64,000 nt of DNA, taken from contig NZ_JAPYZZ010000017.1 of assembly GCF_027460065.1 (NCBI RefSeq), positions 45,226 through 109,225 of the forward strand, written 5' to 3'. The notes beneath the pieces are model-generated. The model saw only the letters and a list, made by a program, of their open reading frames with translations. It was not told the origin of the DNA and did not search any database. Below, one piece after another: positions 44,163-53,353 of the stretch. A program made the translations under genes and the position numbers. The number at the start of each line of letters is the position of its first letter. Within the stretch, counting starts at the first letter, position 1. This stretch comes from Martinezella rhizogenes. GTDB lineage: Bacteria > Pseudomonadota > Alphaproteobacteria > Rhizobiales > Rhizobiaceae.

Positions 44163-45308
44163 ATGATTGACCTGGCAACCGCGCTTCCGACCACCACGCC
44201 CTGTCTTTCCCAGGCGTTGAGCGAAGGACTATCCCGGTTGAGCAGGGACGCGGATCTTGTGAATAACATTCGCGAAAATCGACCCTTCGGTTCCGAGCAG
44301 GACAGGCGCTCAGGAGCAAACTGGCTTTCCCGGCGCTTCGGTACCCCATTGGATCCATCAAGCGTTGTCCTCACCAATGGCACCCAGTCGGCACTGCTGT
44401 GGATCCTCCAGTCGGAAACGCGACCAGGAGATATTCTGGTCGCCGAGCAGCTTGCCTACCTTCGCCTCAGGCCCGTGGCCCAGTCACTCGGCCTCCGTGT
44501 CGTCGGGGTCGATATGGACGAGGAGGGCATAGTGCCGGACGCGCTGGAGGTGGTTTGCCGGCAATCCGGGCCTAAGGCTCTCTTCTGCACGCCAACCCTC
44601 CAAAATCCCACCCTTGCGGTCATGAGCAGCGCGCGCAGGCTGGAAATCGCCAAGGTTGCCAGGACCCATGATCTCCTGATCGTTGAGGACGATGTTCTCG
44701 GCCTCTTGCATCCCGATGCTCCACCGCCCCTTCACAGCTTCGCGCCGGAGCGATCCTACTACATTCTGAGCCTCTCGAAATCTTTGGCCATGGGGCTGCG
44801 CCTCGCCTATGTGATCCTGCCGTCCTACCGCAAGGCCCCGGACGCGGACGAGCCTTTTGCGCGCGCCTCCTACCTTTTTCCAAACGCTCTGTCCTGCGAA
44901 CTGACAAACCTCCTCATCGAAACCGACAGGGTTGACGGCGTCCTTTACAGCGCCCGGCTGGATATTGAGGAGCGGCAAAAAATCGCGCGCTACTTTCTCG
45001 GTCGGTTCCTTCCCCGCTTTGCTGCGGGTGCCCTTCATGTCTGGCTGCCGGTTAAAAACCGCACCACCGCGGAGGTGATCTCAAACGAGGCCTTTCGTCG
45101 CGGCGTCGCCCTGAGGGCGGCGAGCATCTTCAGCATCGGCGACCGGCCCGCACCGAACGCGCTTCGCGTGGCTGTCACCGCGCCGAAGTCGCTCGACGTG
45201 CTCGCACAAGGGCTCGAGATCGTCGCAGAAATCCTGTGCAACCCACCAAAAGCCGAGACCAGAGGGTCTCCTGATCGACATCAACCGGAAAGGACGGACC
45301 TTTCATGA
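44163..45308 (+). CDS. Second PLP aminotransferase (MocR-type catalytic domain)
   Basis: The 381-aa fold-type I protein resembles the aminotransferase half of MocR regulators but has no HTH. It shows VVLTNGTQSALLWIL, FCTPTLQNPTLAVMS (in place of the NPTG-type loop), DLLIVEDDVLGLL and the lysine in YYILSLSKSLAMGLRLAY. Its substrate is unknown: it may act on the phosphonate intermediate or supply an amino-group partner. The stop overlaps the methyltransferase start by 4 nt. Confidence 0.8.
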   Translation: MIDLATALPTTTPCLSQALSEGLSRLSRDADLVNNIRENRPFGSEQDRRSGANWLSRRFGTPLDPSSVVLTNGTQSALLWILQSETRPGDILVAEQLAYLRLRPVAQSLGLRVVGVDMDEEGIVPDALEVVCRQSGPKALFCTPTLQNPTLAVMSSARRLEIAKVARTHDLLIVEDDVLGLLHPDAPPPLHSFAPERSYYILSLSKSLAMGLRLAYVILPSYRKAPDADEPFARASYLFPNALSCELTNLLIETDRVDGVLYSARLDIEERQKIARYFLGRFLPRFAAGALHVWLPVKNRTTAEVISNEAFRRGVALRAASIFSIGDRPAPNALRVAVTAPKSLDVLAQGLEIVAEILCNPPKAETRGSPDRHQPERTDLS

Positions 45309-46132
45309 CCCTGGAAAATCAACCCTATCGCTCTCCGCGGGATCTCTTCGACAGCGCAGCGGAATATTATGCCCGCTACCAGCTCGGCTATCCGGCGGCG
45401 ATGCTCAACCTGCTCCGCCATCAGTTCCTCAAGAACCCTGACCGCGACCGACTTCTCGATCTCGGTTGTGGAACAGGTCAACTCGCTGTCCCCTTGTCCC
45501 GATATGCCTCAGACGTTGTCGCGGTTGATCCCAACCGCGACATGCTTGAACAGGCGAAACTGTTTGGCGAGGCGCAAGCTGCGACCAATATCGCCTATGT
45601 CGAGGCACGCTCCGAAGACATCGCGCCGGAACATGGCCGCTTTGCGCTCGCAACGATTGCCGGCGCGTTCCACTGGATGGACAGGGCTCACGTCCTGACG
45701 GTTCTCGATCGTCATATAGACGAAGAGGGCGCCGTGGCTGTCGTCCTGCCGCGGCGGCGCATCCATTGTGCTCCTGAAGGTTGGTGGGAGGCGCAGCTCG
45801 ATTTCACCAGGACGTTCTGGGGTGGACATTTCCCGGCCGGCAAGAGCGACAGGAGCCCGCTCCTTGAAACATCCGACAGGGAGATGCTTCTCGCGTCACC
45901 CTTCAACGTCGTCGAGGAGATCGAGTTTCCTTACGAGCACCGGTGGACGCTTGATGATTTCATGGGTTATGCGTTTTCGACGTCGAAGGCGAACCCCAAC
46001 GTGCTGGGCGCACGCCGTCAAGAATTCGAAGCTGGCTTGCGTGGACATCTCGCTGCCATGTCGCCGTCGGAGGATTTCGTCGAGCGGGGGCGTGTGGTGC
46101 TCCTTCTGGCGTCGCGCGGCCGTCAAGGCTGA
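45305..46132 (+). CDS. SAM-dependent methyltransferase, class I
   Basis: The 275-aa protein has Rossmann motif I LLDLGCGTGQLAVPL, the acidic post-I VVAVDPNRDMLEQA and a UbiE/Methyltransf_11-type layout (FALATIAGAFHWMD). Last gene of the phosphonate operon. It may N- or O-methylate the head group, as seen for N-methylated aminophosphonates, but the target is inferred only from context. It converges with the aldolase gene 33 bp away. Confidence 0.85.
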   Translation: MTLENQPYRSPRDLFDSAAEYYARYQLGYPAAMLNLLRHQFLKNPDRDRLLDLGCGTGQLAVPLSRYASDVVAVDPNRDMLEQAKLFGEAQAATNIAYVEARSEDIAPEHGRFALATIAGAFHWMDRAHVLTVLDRHIDEEGAVAVVLPRRRIHCAPEGWWEAQLDFTRTFWGGHFPAGKSDRSPLLETSDREMLLASPFNVVEEIEFPYEHRWTLDDFMGYAFSTSKANPNVLGARRQEFEAGLRGHLAAMSPSEDFVERGRVVLLLASRGRQG

Positions 46133-46165
46133 GCGACGCCGGCTCTCGGCATTACCTTCTCGGCA

Positions 46166-46933
46166 TCACGTTGCGAGTAAGGGCGGTCTTAAGGCCTGTG
46201 CATTCTTGATCCGCGCCATGAAATCGCGCGCACCGTAGCTCAGCATGTGATTGGTGTGATCGTAAAGGAGCGTCACGCCCTTCTCGACAAAATCGGCCAC
46301 GTCACTACGATTGACCAGCGTACCGCAGGACTTGCCGGCGTCAACGATGGTGTTGATTGCCCTGTCTATCACGGCGGCGACCTCTTTCGGACGCTCGCCG
46401 CTGTGCCATTCATAACTATAGGGCGTCGCCCCCATCGTCAGGGCAAGATCGCCGGGCGCCACCAAATAGGCATCGACGCCCTCGACAGCGAGAATTTCCG
46501 GCAGGTTCTCCACGGCTTCGATGGTCTCGATCATCAGGATCATCAGCCTGTCCTGGTGGTCGAAAGGGGCCGAAAAGCGAAAGCGGTCGACGAGGTTCCT
46601 TGCCGTTTGCGCATCCGACACCAGCGGGATCATCAAACCATCGACGCCGCATTCGAGATATTTGGTGATCATCCACGGTTGGGGATCTTCGGGGCGGACG
46701 ATCGACACGATGCCGGACAATGTGGCGGCCCGCGCCATGTCTTCAACGCGCTCGGGGCCGGCTGTCCCGTGCTCGCAATCGATGAGGACGGCATCGAAGC
46801 CGCATTCGCCGAGCTTTTCGACAAGGCTTGCCGACGGGTGGCTCGAATGCACGAGCGTTGCCACCTCGCCTGCCTTGAGCTTCTGCTTCAACGCCCGGGG
46901 TGCCGCCATGTCGCGTTTGAGAAAAGTTGCCAT
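46166..46933 (-). CDS. HpcH/HpaI-family aldolase
   Basis: Class II pyruvate-dependent aldolase of the HpcH/HpaI group, which cleaves 2-keto-3-deoxy acids to pyruvate and an aldehyde. The 255-aa protein has FDAVLIDCEHGTAG, the metal Glu in MILMIETIEAVENL and the Asp in VDAYLVAPGDLALTMG. It is the last gene of an operon with a sugar-type ABC importer, so it likely acts on the imported compound. It shares the PEP mutase/isocitrate lyase superfold but lacks EDKxxxxxNS. Confidence 0.85.
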   Translation of the reverse strand: MATFLKRDMAAPRALKQKLKAGEVATLVHSSHPSASLVEKLGECGFDAVLIDCEHGTAGPERVEDMARAATLSGIVSIVRPEDPQPWMITKYLECGVDGLMIPLVSDAQTARNLVDRFRFSAPFDHQDRLMILMIETIEAVENLPEILAVEGVDAYLVAPGDLALTMGATPYSYEWHSGERPKEVAAVIDRAINTIVDAGKSCGTLVNRSDVADFVEKGVTLLYDHTNHMLSYGARDFMARIKNAQALRPPLLAT

Positions 46934-46966
46934 TTCAAATTCCTTTCGAGGCTTAGGCAGACACGA

Positions 46967-48232
46967 TCATGCTTTGGGAAGGAGGGCGCTGACCTCGGCG
47001 GCCATCGCAGCCAATGCCGCATCGACAGGCGCTTTCAGCAGGACAACGCTTGCCAGATGGCGTTTGATTGCATCTGTGATCTTCACGGTATTTTCACCGG
47101 GAAATGCCTCCCAGGGACCCATTTTCGACAGCGCAGGGACGAGCGATGCGACACTCGGCCTGTCGGCATAAAAGCGGGCAAGCTCGTCCGATTGCAGGGC
47201 AAGTCGATTGGCCGGCAGATAGGCTGTGTTCCTGGCCATGATGGTCTGACCCGCAATACCCGACGCAAAGGACATGAACTGGAAGGCGCGGCGTTGGCGT
47301 TCCGGATCGCGCGAGAACATGATGGCGACCGGGCCGGCCGCCGGCAGTCGCCCGGCGGGAGACGGGATCGGGAAAGGCACCATCGTGATCGCAAAGCGGC
47401 CGCCGGCGCGATTTTCGATCGCGGAAAAGCTGCTGCTCGATGTACCCAAAATCCCGAGTTTTCCCGCCGAGAACGCCTGGCGTGCCTGATCACGCGACAT
47501 GTCCGCACGCGCCTGGCCGGCCTCTCCGAACGATCGCAGCAGGTCCAGCGCCTGGTGTCCTTCCTGACCGGCAAAGCCGATCCTGCCGGACGGATCAAGA
47601 ATCCGCCCGCCAAAACCATTCAGGAGACCGTGGAACGTCCAGTTGCCGCCATTGTCATATTCCATGAAGGCGCCGAGCGTGTCGCCGCCGCCGAGCGCGT
47701 CCATCCGCCGCCCGGCCTCTATCACCTCTGACCAGTTGCGGGGCACATCGACGATGCCGGCGCGCTGCATGAGATCGCGGTTGAAGAGGAGAACCGGCAT
47801 CGAGATTGCAAAACCGAGACCGTAAATCTTACCCGAGACATCGCCGATCCGGGTGATTGTCTCGGAATAGCTGGAGTTCCAGTCCGCATCGGCCGCGACC
47901 TGAGCGTTGAGAGGCTGGGCGAGATTGCGCTCAACAAAGACCCGAAGATAATTCGGACTGATGAATAAGATGTCGGGCAGGTCACCGGTGAGGGCAGAGC
48001 GCAGTATGGCAGCGACGGCGGCCTCGTCTTCCCGGATCGACGTGTCGAGCGTCAGCGTCTCTTCCCCGGAAAGCAGGAATTGATCCCTCAGCGCACCGTA
48101 CATCCCGGCAAAGATCGAGGGCAGGGCGATGACGCGGAGCGCGCGCATGTCCTGTCCCCACGCCATTCCTGTTCCGGCAATCAGCGTCGCCGATGCACCC
48201 GCCATGAAATGGCGGCGATTCAAGGTAAACAT
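46967..48232 (-). CDS. ABC transporter substrate-binding protein (extracellular family 1)
   Basis: The 421-aa protein starts with a twin-arginine-like signal (NRRHFMAGASATLIAGTGMAWG). The mature part has family-1 solute-binding features (ILRSALTGDLPDILFIS, YGLGFAISMPVLLFNRDL, WSEVIEAGRRM, YDNGGNWTFHGLLNGFGG). The ligand is probably a sugar, polyol or sugar-phosphate-like compound. It lies between the permeases and the aldolase. Confidence 0.85.
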   Translation of the reverse strand: MFTLNRRHFMAGASATLIAGTGMAWGQDMRALRVIALPSIFAGMYGALRDQFLLSGEETLTLDTSIREDEAAVAAILRSALTGDLPDILFISPNYLRVFVERNLAQPLNAQVAADADWNSSYSETITRIGDVSGKIYGLGFAISMPVLLFNRDLMQRAGIVDVPRNWSEVIEAGRRMDALGGGDTLGAFMEYDNGGNWTFHGLLNGFGGRILDPSGRIGFAGQEGHQALDLLRSFGEAGQARADMSRDQARQAFSAGKLGILGTSSSSFSAIENRAGGRFAITMVPFPIPSPAGRLPAAGPVAIMFSRDPERQRRAFQFMSFASGIAGQTIMARNTAYLPANRLALQSDELARFYADRPSVASLVPALSKMGPWEAFPGENTVKITDAIKRHLASVVLLKAPVDAALAAMAAEVSALLPKA

Positions 48233-48288
48233 TTCAAATATCCTTTTTTATGAAATTGCAATTGATCGGTGCCGCGCTTGATGCGGTG

Positions 48289-49134
48289 TTATTTCACGGC
48301 TCCCCCGGTGAGCCCTTCGACGAACCATTTTTGAGCGCAGAGGAATGCGATGATGAGAGGGGCGACAACGATGGTCGAGGCTGCCATGAGCGGGCCGTAA
48401 TCATTGCCGGCTTCCTCGTTCCTGAAGGCCATGATGCCCATCGGCGGCGGCATGAGGCTCTGGTCGCTGACGGCGATCAGCGGCCAGAACAGGCTGTTCC
48501 AGTGTCCGACGACGGAAAATATGCCGAAGGCGATGACGGCGGGCATGGCCATCGGCACCATGATCCGCCAGACGATGGCGAATTCGCAGAGGCCATCAAG
48601 GCGGGCCGCGTGCACAACGTCATCCGGGATGGTGCGGAAGAACTGGCGGAACAGGAAAATGCCGAAGGGCGAGACGATGTAGGGAAAGATGAGGCCCGCA
48701 TAGGTGTTGAGGATCCCCATCCGGTAGCCGAGGATGAAGAGCGGCAGCGACAGGACCTCATGCGGCAGGATGAGTGCGATCAGCACTAGGGCAAACAGCA
48801 TGTCCCGGCCGGCATAGTCGAGCTTGGCAAGCGCATAGGCGGCCGGCGCGCAGACAAGCACCTGCAGGAGGAGGATCACGGCGCAGATGAGGGTGCCGTT
48901 CAGAAGATAGCGTGGCAGCGGCGCATCGGTGAGCGCGCTTATGTAATTCTCGACGCCGTAGAACTGCTGCGGAAAGAAGGAGAAGGATTGAGCGAAGATC
49001 TCGCCCGGCGGCTTGATCGACAGCGAGACCATCCAGATGAAGGGGATCAGCACCAGCGCGCCGGTGATCAGGAGCGCCGCATGGCGCGCCAGAGCAGCCG
49101 CCAAGGGTACTCTTCTGGGGGGCATGGCACTCAT
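48289..49134 (-). CDS. ABC transporter permease (MalG/UgpE type)
   Basis: The 281-aa protein has six predicted membrane segments and an EAA-like loop HAARLDGLCEFAIVWRIMVPMAMP, contacting the ATPase. It starts with a short basic N-terminus (MPPRRVPLAAAL). It overlaps the preceding permease gene by 4 nt and would pair with it as a heterodimer. Confidence 0.88.
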   Translation of the reverse strand: MSAMPPRRVPLAAALARHAALLITGALVLIPFIWMVSLSIKPPGEIFAQSFSFFPQQFYGVENYISALTDAPLPRYLLNGTLICAVILLLQVLVCAPAAYALAKLDYAGRDMLFALVLIALILPHEVLSLPLFILGYRMGILNTYAGLIFPYIVSPFGIFLFRQFFRTIPDDVVHAARLDGLCEFAIVWRIMVPMAMPAVIAFGIFSVVGHWNSLFWPLIAVSDQSLMPPPMGIMAFRNEEAGNDYGPLMAASTIVVAPLIIAFLCAQKWFVEGLTGGAVK

Positions 49135-50087
49135 TGATAGTGAACCTTCCTGTCCATGAGGCGCGCCTGGGCGAGCGTCAGGATGACGACGATGATGAGG
49201 AAGACAACGGCGATGGAGGCGCCGTAGCCGGTGCGCAGATACTGGAAACTTTCGCGGTAAAGGGAAAAGAGCAGCATTTCGGACGCATGGCCCGGACCGC
49301 CCTGGGTGAGGATCTGCACGGTGTCGAAGGTCTCGAAGGCCCTGAGCGCCACCACGATGAAGACGAACATGGTAACAGGGCCAAGCATCGGCAGGGTGAC
49401 GGTGCGCAGCCGATCAGGGAAGGCGTCGGCGCCGTCAATGTCGGCGGCGTCGTAAAGCTCCTGCGGGATCGCTTTGAGACCCGCCAGGAACAGGACCATG
49501 GCATAACCGAGATTCTGCCAGATGCCGATCGCGGCAAGCGTCGGCAGGACAGTGGTATCGTCGCGCAGCCAATTGGCAACGGGAAGGCCAAGGCCACTGA
49601 GCGTCTGGTTGACAAGACCAATGGTCGGGTGCAGCAGCGCCTCCCAGGCGATTGCCATGGCGGTCAGCGTGGCCATGAACGGCAGGAAATGGACGGCGCG
49701 GTAAAAGGCGCGCATCGAGCGGCCTGCTTCGATCAGGAGCGCGATCGACAGCCCGAGGACGATCGAGCCGGGCACGACGATCATCGCATAGAGGACCGTG
49801 TTGACGAAGGAGGCGCGGAACGCTGCGTCGGAGAAGATCTGCCTAAAATTTTCAATTCCGACAAAGGACATGGTGCCTGCTCCGAATTGCCAGTCGGTCA
49901 GCGCGATGGCGAAGACGGCAACGACCGGAAGGAAGAACAGGGCGACGAGAAGGACAAGGGCCGGACCGGCGAGCGACCAGCCCGCGAGCGCCTCGCCGCG
50001 CCTGCGGCGCTGCCCCGTGGCCGCAGCGGCGCAGGCGACCGGCGGATTTTCGCTTCCCGCTGCATCAGAGGGGACGGCCATGATCAT
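49131..50087 (-). CDS. ABC transporter permease (MalF/UgpA type)
   Basis: The 318-aa protein has six membrane segments after a 30-residue cytoplasmic N-terminus, and an EAA loop ELYDAADIDGADAFPDRLRTVTLP. It overlaps the ATPase gene and the second permease gene by 4 nt each. Confidence 0.88.
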   Translation of the reverse strand: MIMAVPSDAAGSENPPVACAAAATGQRRRRGEALAGWSLAGPALVLLVALFFLPVVAVFAIALTDWQFGAGTMSFVGIENFRQIFSDAAFRASFVNTVLYAMIVVPGSIVLGLSIALLIEAGRSMRAFYRAVHFLPFMATLTAMAIAWEALLHPTIGLVNQTLSGLGLPVANWLRDDTTVLPTLAAIGIWQNLGYAMVLFLAGLKAIPQELYDAADIDGADAFPDRLRTVTLPMLGPVTMFVFIVVALRAFETFDTVQILTQGGPGHASEMLLFSLYRESFQYLRTGYGASIAVVFLIIVVILTLAQARLMDRKVHYQ

Positions 50088-51277
50088 TGCGCCCGCTCCT
50101 TCAGCACCGACAGCCTCTTATCAGGCGCGGTTTTTGTCAGCGGGTCGATGCTTGCATCAAGGCGCTTGCCCTCGCGATCAAAGACGAGGATCCGCTCCGG
50201 CCTGACGCCGAGATGCAGGGCCTCGCCTTCATGAATCTCTTTCGCCCGCTCGGCGGGAAACCGTGCGATGACAGGGCCGGTGCCAGCCTCAGGATCGAGA
50301 TGGACGAAGAGGTCCGAGCCCATATGTTCGACCAACCTGACCCTACCGGACAGGATGTTGGGGCCACGGCTGTCGGCGAGGTGGAAAGCCTCCGGACGGA
50401 TGCCGAGCGCCACCCTTTCACCTGGGGCAAGCGTCGTCGAGACGGAAAACACCGTGCCGGCTGCCGTCGCCAGGCCGGGTGCGCCCACGGTTGCATCAAG
50501 GATCCCGATCTTCGGCGAGCCGATGAACTCGGCGACGCGGCGATCCCTTGGATCGGCATAGATCTCCTGCGGCGGCGCGACCTGCAGGAGCTTGCCGTCG
50601 AGCATGACCGCGACCCGGTCCGACATTGTCATTGCTTCCGACTGATCGTGGGTGACATAGATGAAGGTGACACCAAGGCGTCGGTGCAGGTCCTTGATCT
50701 CGGCGCGCATCTGCACACGCAGCTTGGCATCGAGGTTGGAGAGCGGTTCGTCCATCAAAAAGACAGCGGGTCGACGCACCATGGCGCGGCCGACAGCCAC
50801 GCGCTGGCGCTGGCCGCCTGACAGCTGCGCGGGTTTGCGCGCAAGGAGATGGCCGATGCCCAAGGCAGCGGCGGTCCGCCCGACCTCGTCTGTGATGCCG
50901 GCGACCCTCGCCTTCGTGCCCGGCAGGAAACCGCCGACGAGCGGCAGCCGCTGAAAGAACGACAGGCGCCGCATCCGAAGGGGAAGCGCCATATTGGCCG
51001 CGACCGTCATGTGCGGGTAAAGCGCATAGGACTGAAACACCATGGCCACGTCACGCTCTTTTGGACGCGCCCCGTCGCTTAAGCGCCCGCCGATCGACAG
51101 CGAACCGGAGGTCTGGCTGTCGAGGCCTGCGATGATGCGGAGCAATGTCGACTTGCCGCAGCCGGACGGGCCGAGCAGCGTCAGGAACTCGCCATCGGCG
51201 ACCTCAAGCGAGACCTCCTCAAGGATATTGGATGTGGCATATCGCTTGACGATACGATCGATGGATAAATGCGCCAT
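50084..51277 (-). CDS. ABC transporter ATP-binding protein (UgpC/MalK type)
   Basis: The 397-aa ATPase has Walker A LLGPSGCGKSTLL, the Q-loop MVFQSYALYPHMT, signature QLSGGQRQRVAVGRA, Walker B VFLMDEPLSNLDA, the H-loop and a C-terminal TOBE domain (VALGIRPEAF, then LHLGVRPERIL). An insertion of about 20 residues after the Q-loop (SFFQRLPLVGGFLPGTKA) is unusual. First gene of the importer operon. Confidence 0.9.
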   Translation of the reverse strand: MAHLSIDRIVKRYATSNILEEVSLEVADGEFLTLLGPSGCGKSTLLRIIAGLDSQTSGSLSIGGRLSDGARPKERDVAMVFQSYALYPHMTVAANMALPLRMRRLSFFQRLPLVGGFLPGTKARVAGITDEVGRTAAALGIGHLLARKPAQLSGGQRQRVAVGRAMVRRPAVFLMDEPLSNLDAKLRVQMRAEIKDLHRRLGVTFIYVTHDQSEAMTMSDRVAVMLDGKLLQVAPPQEIYADPRDRRVAEFIGSPKIGILDATVGAPGLATAAGTVFSVSTTLAPGERVALGIRPEAFHLADSRGPNILSGRVRLVEHMGSDLFVHLDPEAGTGPVIARFPAERAKEIHEGEALHLGVRPERILVFDREGKRLDASIDPLTKTAPDKRLSVLKERAQ

Positions 51278-51627
51278 GGCCTCATTCTCAGATCCGGTCG
51301 AGGCCCGTTTGCCTCACCGGATCGTCAGTATCAGGGTGCCTGAGGCGCGACTTCACAGGCCGATGACAGCTATCGCCAAATGCGATGACACCGCGTCATT
51401 TTCGGATGAGAGCATTGACCACGCAGGTACGTACAGACGCGGAAAACGGCTTGGAACGTTGTAGTTCGACACCGGCTATCCGGAGAAACGTCATTTCCTG
51501 TCAAAGACCATCATTGCGAGATGCTCTGATCCCCAAAAACTGGATCGTTTATAATTGGAGTTTTCCGCGGGATGAAGTGCTCCCCGAATTTGGGCCAGCG
51601 GGAGCTGGAATTTTCCGGGGTTAAGGC
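51278..51627. other. Intergenic with two IS-end-like repeats
   Basis: This stretch should contain the promoter of the importer operon. Near its right end are two similar sequences about 50 bp apart, beginning GGAGTTTTCCGCGGGATG (51557) and GGAATTTTCCGGGGTTAAGG (51607). They resemble IS terminal sequences and the second abuts the IS3-family fragment. No gene is seen. Confidence 0.4.
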
Positions 51628-51845
51628 TCAGTTCGGCGGGGATGCCGATGAGCCGTTCATGAGCGAAATCGGCACCTTGTTGCCGATCGCGCTGTGTGGC
51701 CGGAACTCGTTATAGTCTCTACGCCAATCCTCCATCTTTGCCCTTGCGTCGTCAAGGCTCATGAACCAGTGAGCGTTCAGGCACTCGGCGCGGAATTTGC
51801 CATTGAAACTCTCGATGTAGCTGTTGTCGCGCCAAGGGACGGGCG
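51628..51845 (-). pseudogene. IS3-family transposase fragment (OrfB C-terminus)
   Basis: Only the last 65 or so residues of an IS3-family DDE transposase remain: DNSYIESFNGKFRAECLN with the catalytic Glu region, then MEDWRRDYNEFRPHSAIGN. Homology stops near 51830-51845, where sequence of the truncated transporter begins on the other strand. The upstream part of the element is missing. Confidence 0.85.
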
Positions 51846-52549
51846 AAAAAGCCTGGGGACCACTCCTGCTGCTGAATGCCAGCACGGCGCTCACGTTTCT
51901 GAGCTTTTTCTATGCCCTGAAACTGATCGAGCCAGCTATCGTCGGAGCCGTCGAAATCGGCATCGGCCCGATCCTCGCTGTCCTGATCTCCCTAATCCTC
52001 ACAGGAGAGCGGCCTTCGGCGGTGCGTATCGCGGTATGCGCTGGAATTCTCCTCGGGTGCGTCACCCTGGGAGTCGCCGCCTTGCAAGGCAGTGGTTTCG
52101 CATCCTTCGGCCGGAACGCGTGGCTTGGTCTGGGGGCAAGTGTTGCGGCCGGCATTGGCGCAGTACTGATTACTCTAGCATCCAAGGCGTTGCTCAATCG
52201 CGGCTGGAAGTTCGGCGCTGTTCTGGCACACCGTTTCTACCTTATCCTGCCGATCTCACTCATGATGACGTTGGGGGTGGATGTTGCAGTAGTAGGATGG
52301 TCTGGTGTTCTGGTCGCGACGCTGCTTGTGGTGTCGGTCGTCGGCGTACTTGCGCCTCTGTATCTGCTGCAAGTCGGTATCGCCCGTTGTGACGCCTATA
52401 CGGTGATGGTGACGATGGCCGCCCTGCCTGTTCTCACCTTCATTATTGAAGGCTTCTCGCCGCTCTACTCGTGGTCCATTATGACGGCTGCGGGCCTGGT
52501 GATCGTCACGGCATTCTTGCTACTCGATGTCATTGCAAAACGCTCTTAA
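51824..52549 (+). pseudogene. EamA/DMT-family transporter, N-terminally truncated
   Basis: The 241 codons hold seven or so hydrophobic segments with the EamA repeat (LSFFYALKLIEPAIVGAVEIGIGPILAVLIS). Normal members have about ten membrane segments and 290-300 aa; the first repeat is cut short by the IS3 fragment. The nominal TTG start lies in IS sequence, so the gene is probably non-functional. Confidence 0.75.
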
Positions 52550-52666
52550 AACTCCGGAAACACTGTGGCCGTCACGGTGTCCTCTTTACCCCCGAAGCGG
52601 ACGTCACGCCAATGTCACGAAGCATTCCAAAGTGTGTGCCGATCCCCGCGAGACAGACTTCCTGAG

Positions 52667-53206
52667 ATGGCCGAAGCCCCCGACGTATTCAAGAAGATTT
52701 CCGGTACGTTCTATCGATCTGTACTGACAGATAGAGTTCACCAAGTATTGGAGCCACCAGGTCCGCACAGCGCAGGACGCTATCATCGTCTCGGTGAGCC
52801 GACCCTTTACACGAGCGCGGCATTGGAGTGGTCCGTACGCGCTATCGCCGGCTATATGCGCGAGGACGGGCTCCCGCGAGTTGTCGTTCCGCTCAATGTC
52901 GTCGATGCGATGGTGCTCGATCAGCATGACGAAGAGGCTTGCAAGCGGCTCGGAATAGATCGCGAGTTATCGAACGAATCTTGGCGGAAAGCCCTATCAG
53001 AGGGCCGTGAACCCGCATCATGGCGGACAGTCGATATCGCGCGAGCAGCAGGTGCGGATGGCATCATAGACCGATCCCGTATGATACCCGGAGGTTGGCA
53101 TCTCAATCTATTCCGTTGGAATGGCAGCGGCGGCCCTTTGGTCGAGGTGGCCGGTGATGCGGTTGAGATCGTCCTGACAACAGATGGATCGAAGTGGGGC
53201 CTATAG
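52667..53206 (+). CDS. RES-domain protein (possible orphan toxin)
   Basis: The 179-aa protein has RES-domain features: FYRSVLTDRV with the N-terminal Arg, then GRYHRLGEPTLYTSAALEWSVRAIAGY with the Arg/Tyr/Glu pattern, and VVVPLNVVDAMVLD. RES toxins degrade NAD+ and are normally paired with an upstream Xre/ParS-type antitoxin. None is visible next to it here. The ATG at 52667 is chosen for domain length; ribosome-binding sequence is weak. Confidence 0.65.
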   Translation: MAEAPDVFKKISGTFYRSVLTDRVHQVLEPPGPHSAGRYHRLGEPTLYTSAALEWSVRAIAGYMREDGLPRVVVPLNVVDAMVLDQHDEEACKRLGIDRELSNESWRKALSEGREPASWRTVDIARAAGADGIIDRSRMIPGGWHLNLFRWNGSGGPLVEVAGDAVEIVLTTDGSKWGL

Positions 53207-53353
53207 ACAGCCGCGCCGTTTGTCACCACATATCATCCACATGTCCGCTCTTGGCGTTTCTGCGCCATTGTGGATGTCGGCCCGAAACAGACTTGCAATC
53301 GCCGGTGGCTTTGCTGGCTTGTTCGGTGAACCCGCGCCTAGTACACACAGTCA

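Noticed and set aside
46247..47731. 494-codon plus-strand open frame
   Set aside because: Lies opposite the aldolase and binding-protein genes, both of which have clear family motifs.
49134..50234. 366-codon plus-strand open frame
   Set aside because: Antisense to the permease gene; composition is dominated by Asp/Glu/Arg/Gly, typical of a shadow frame.
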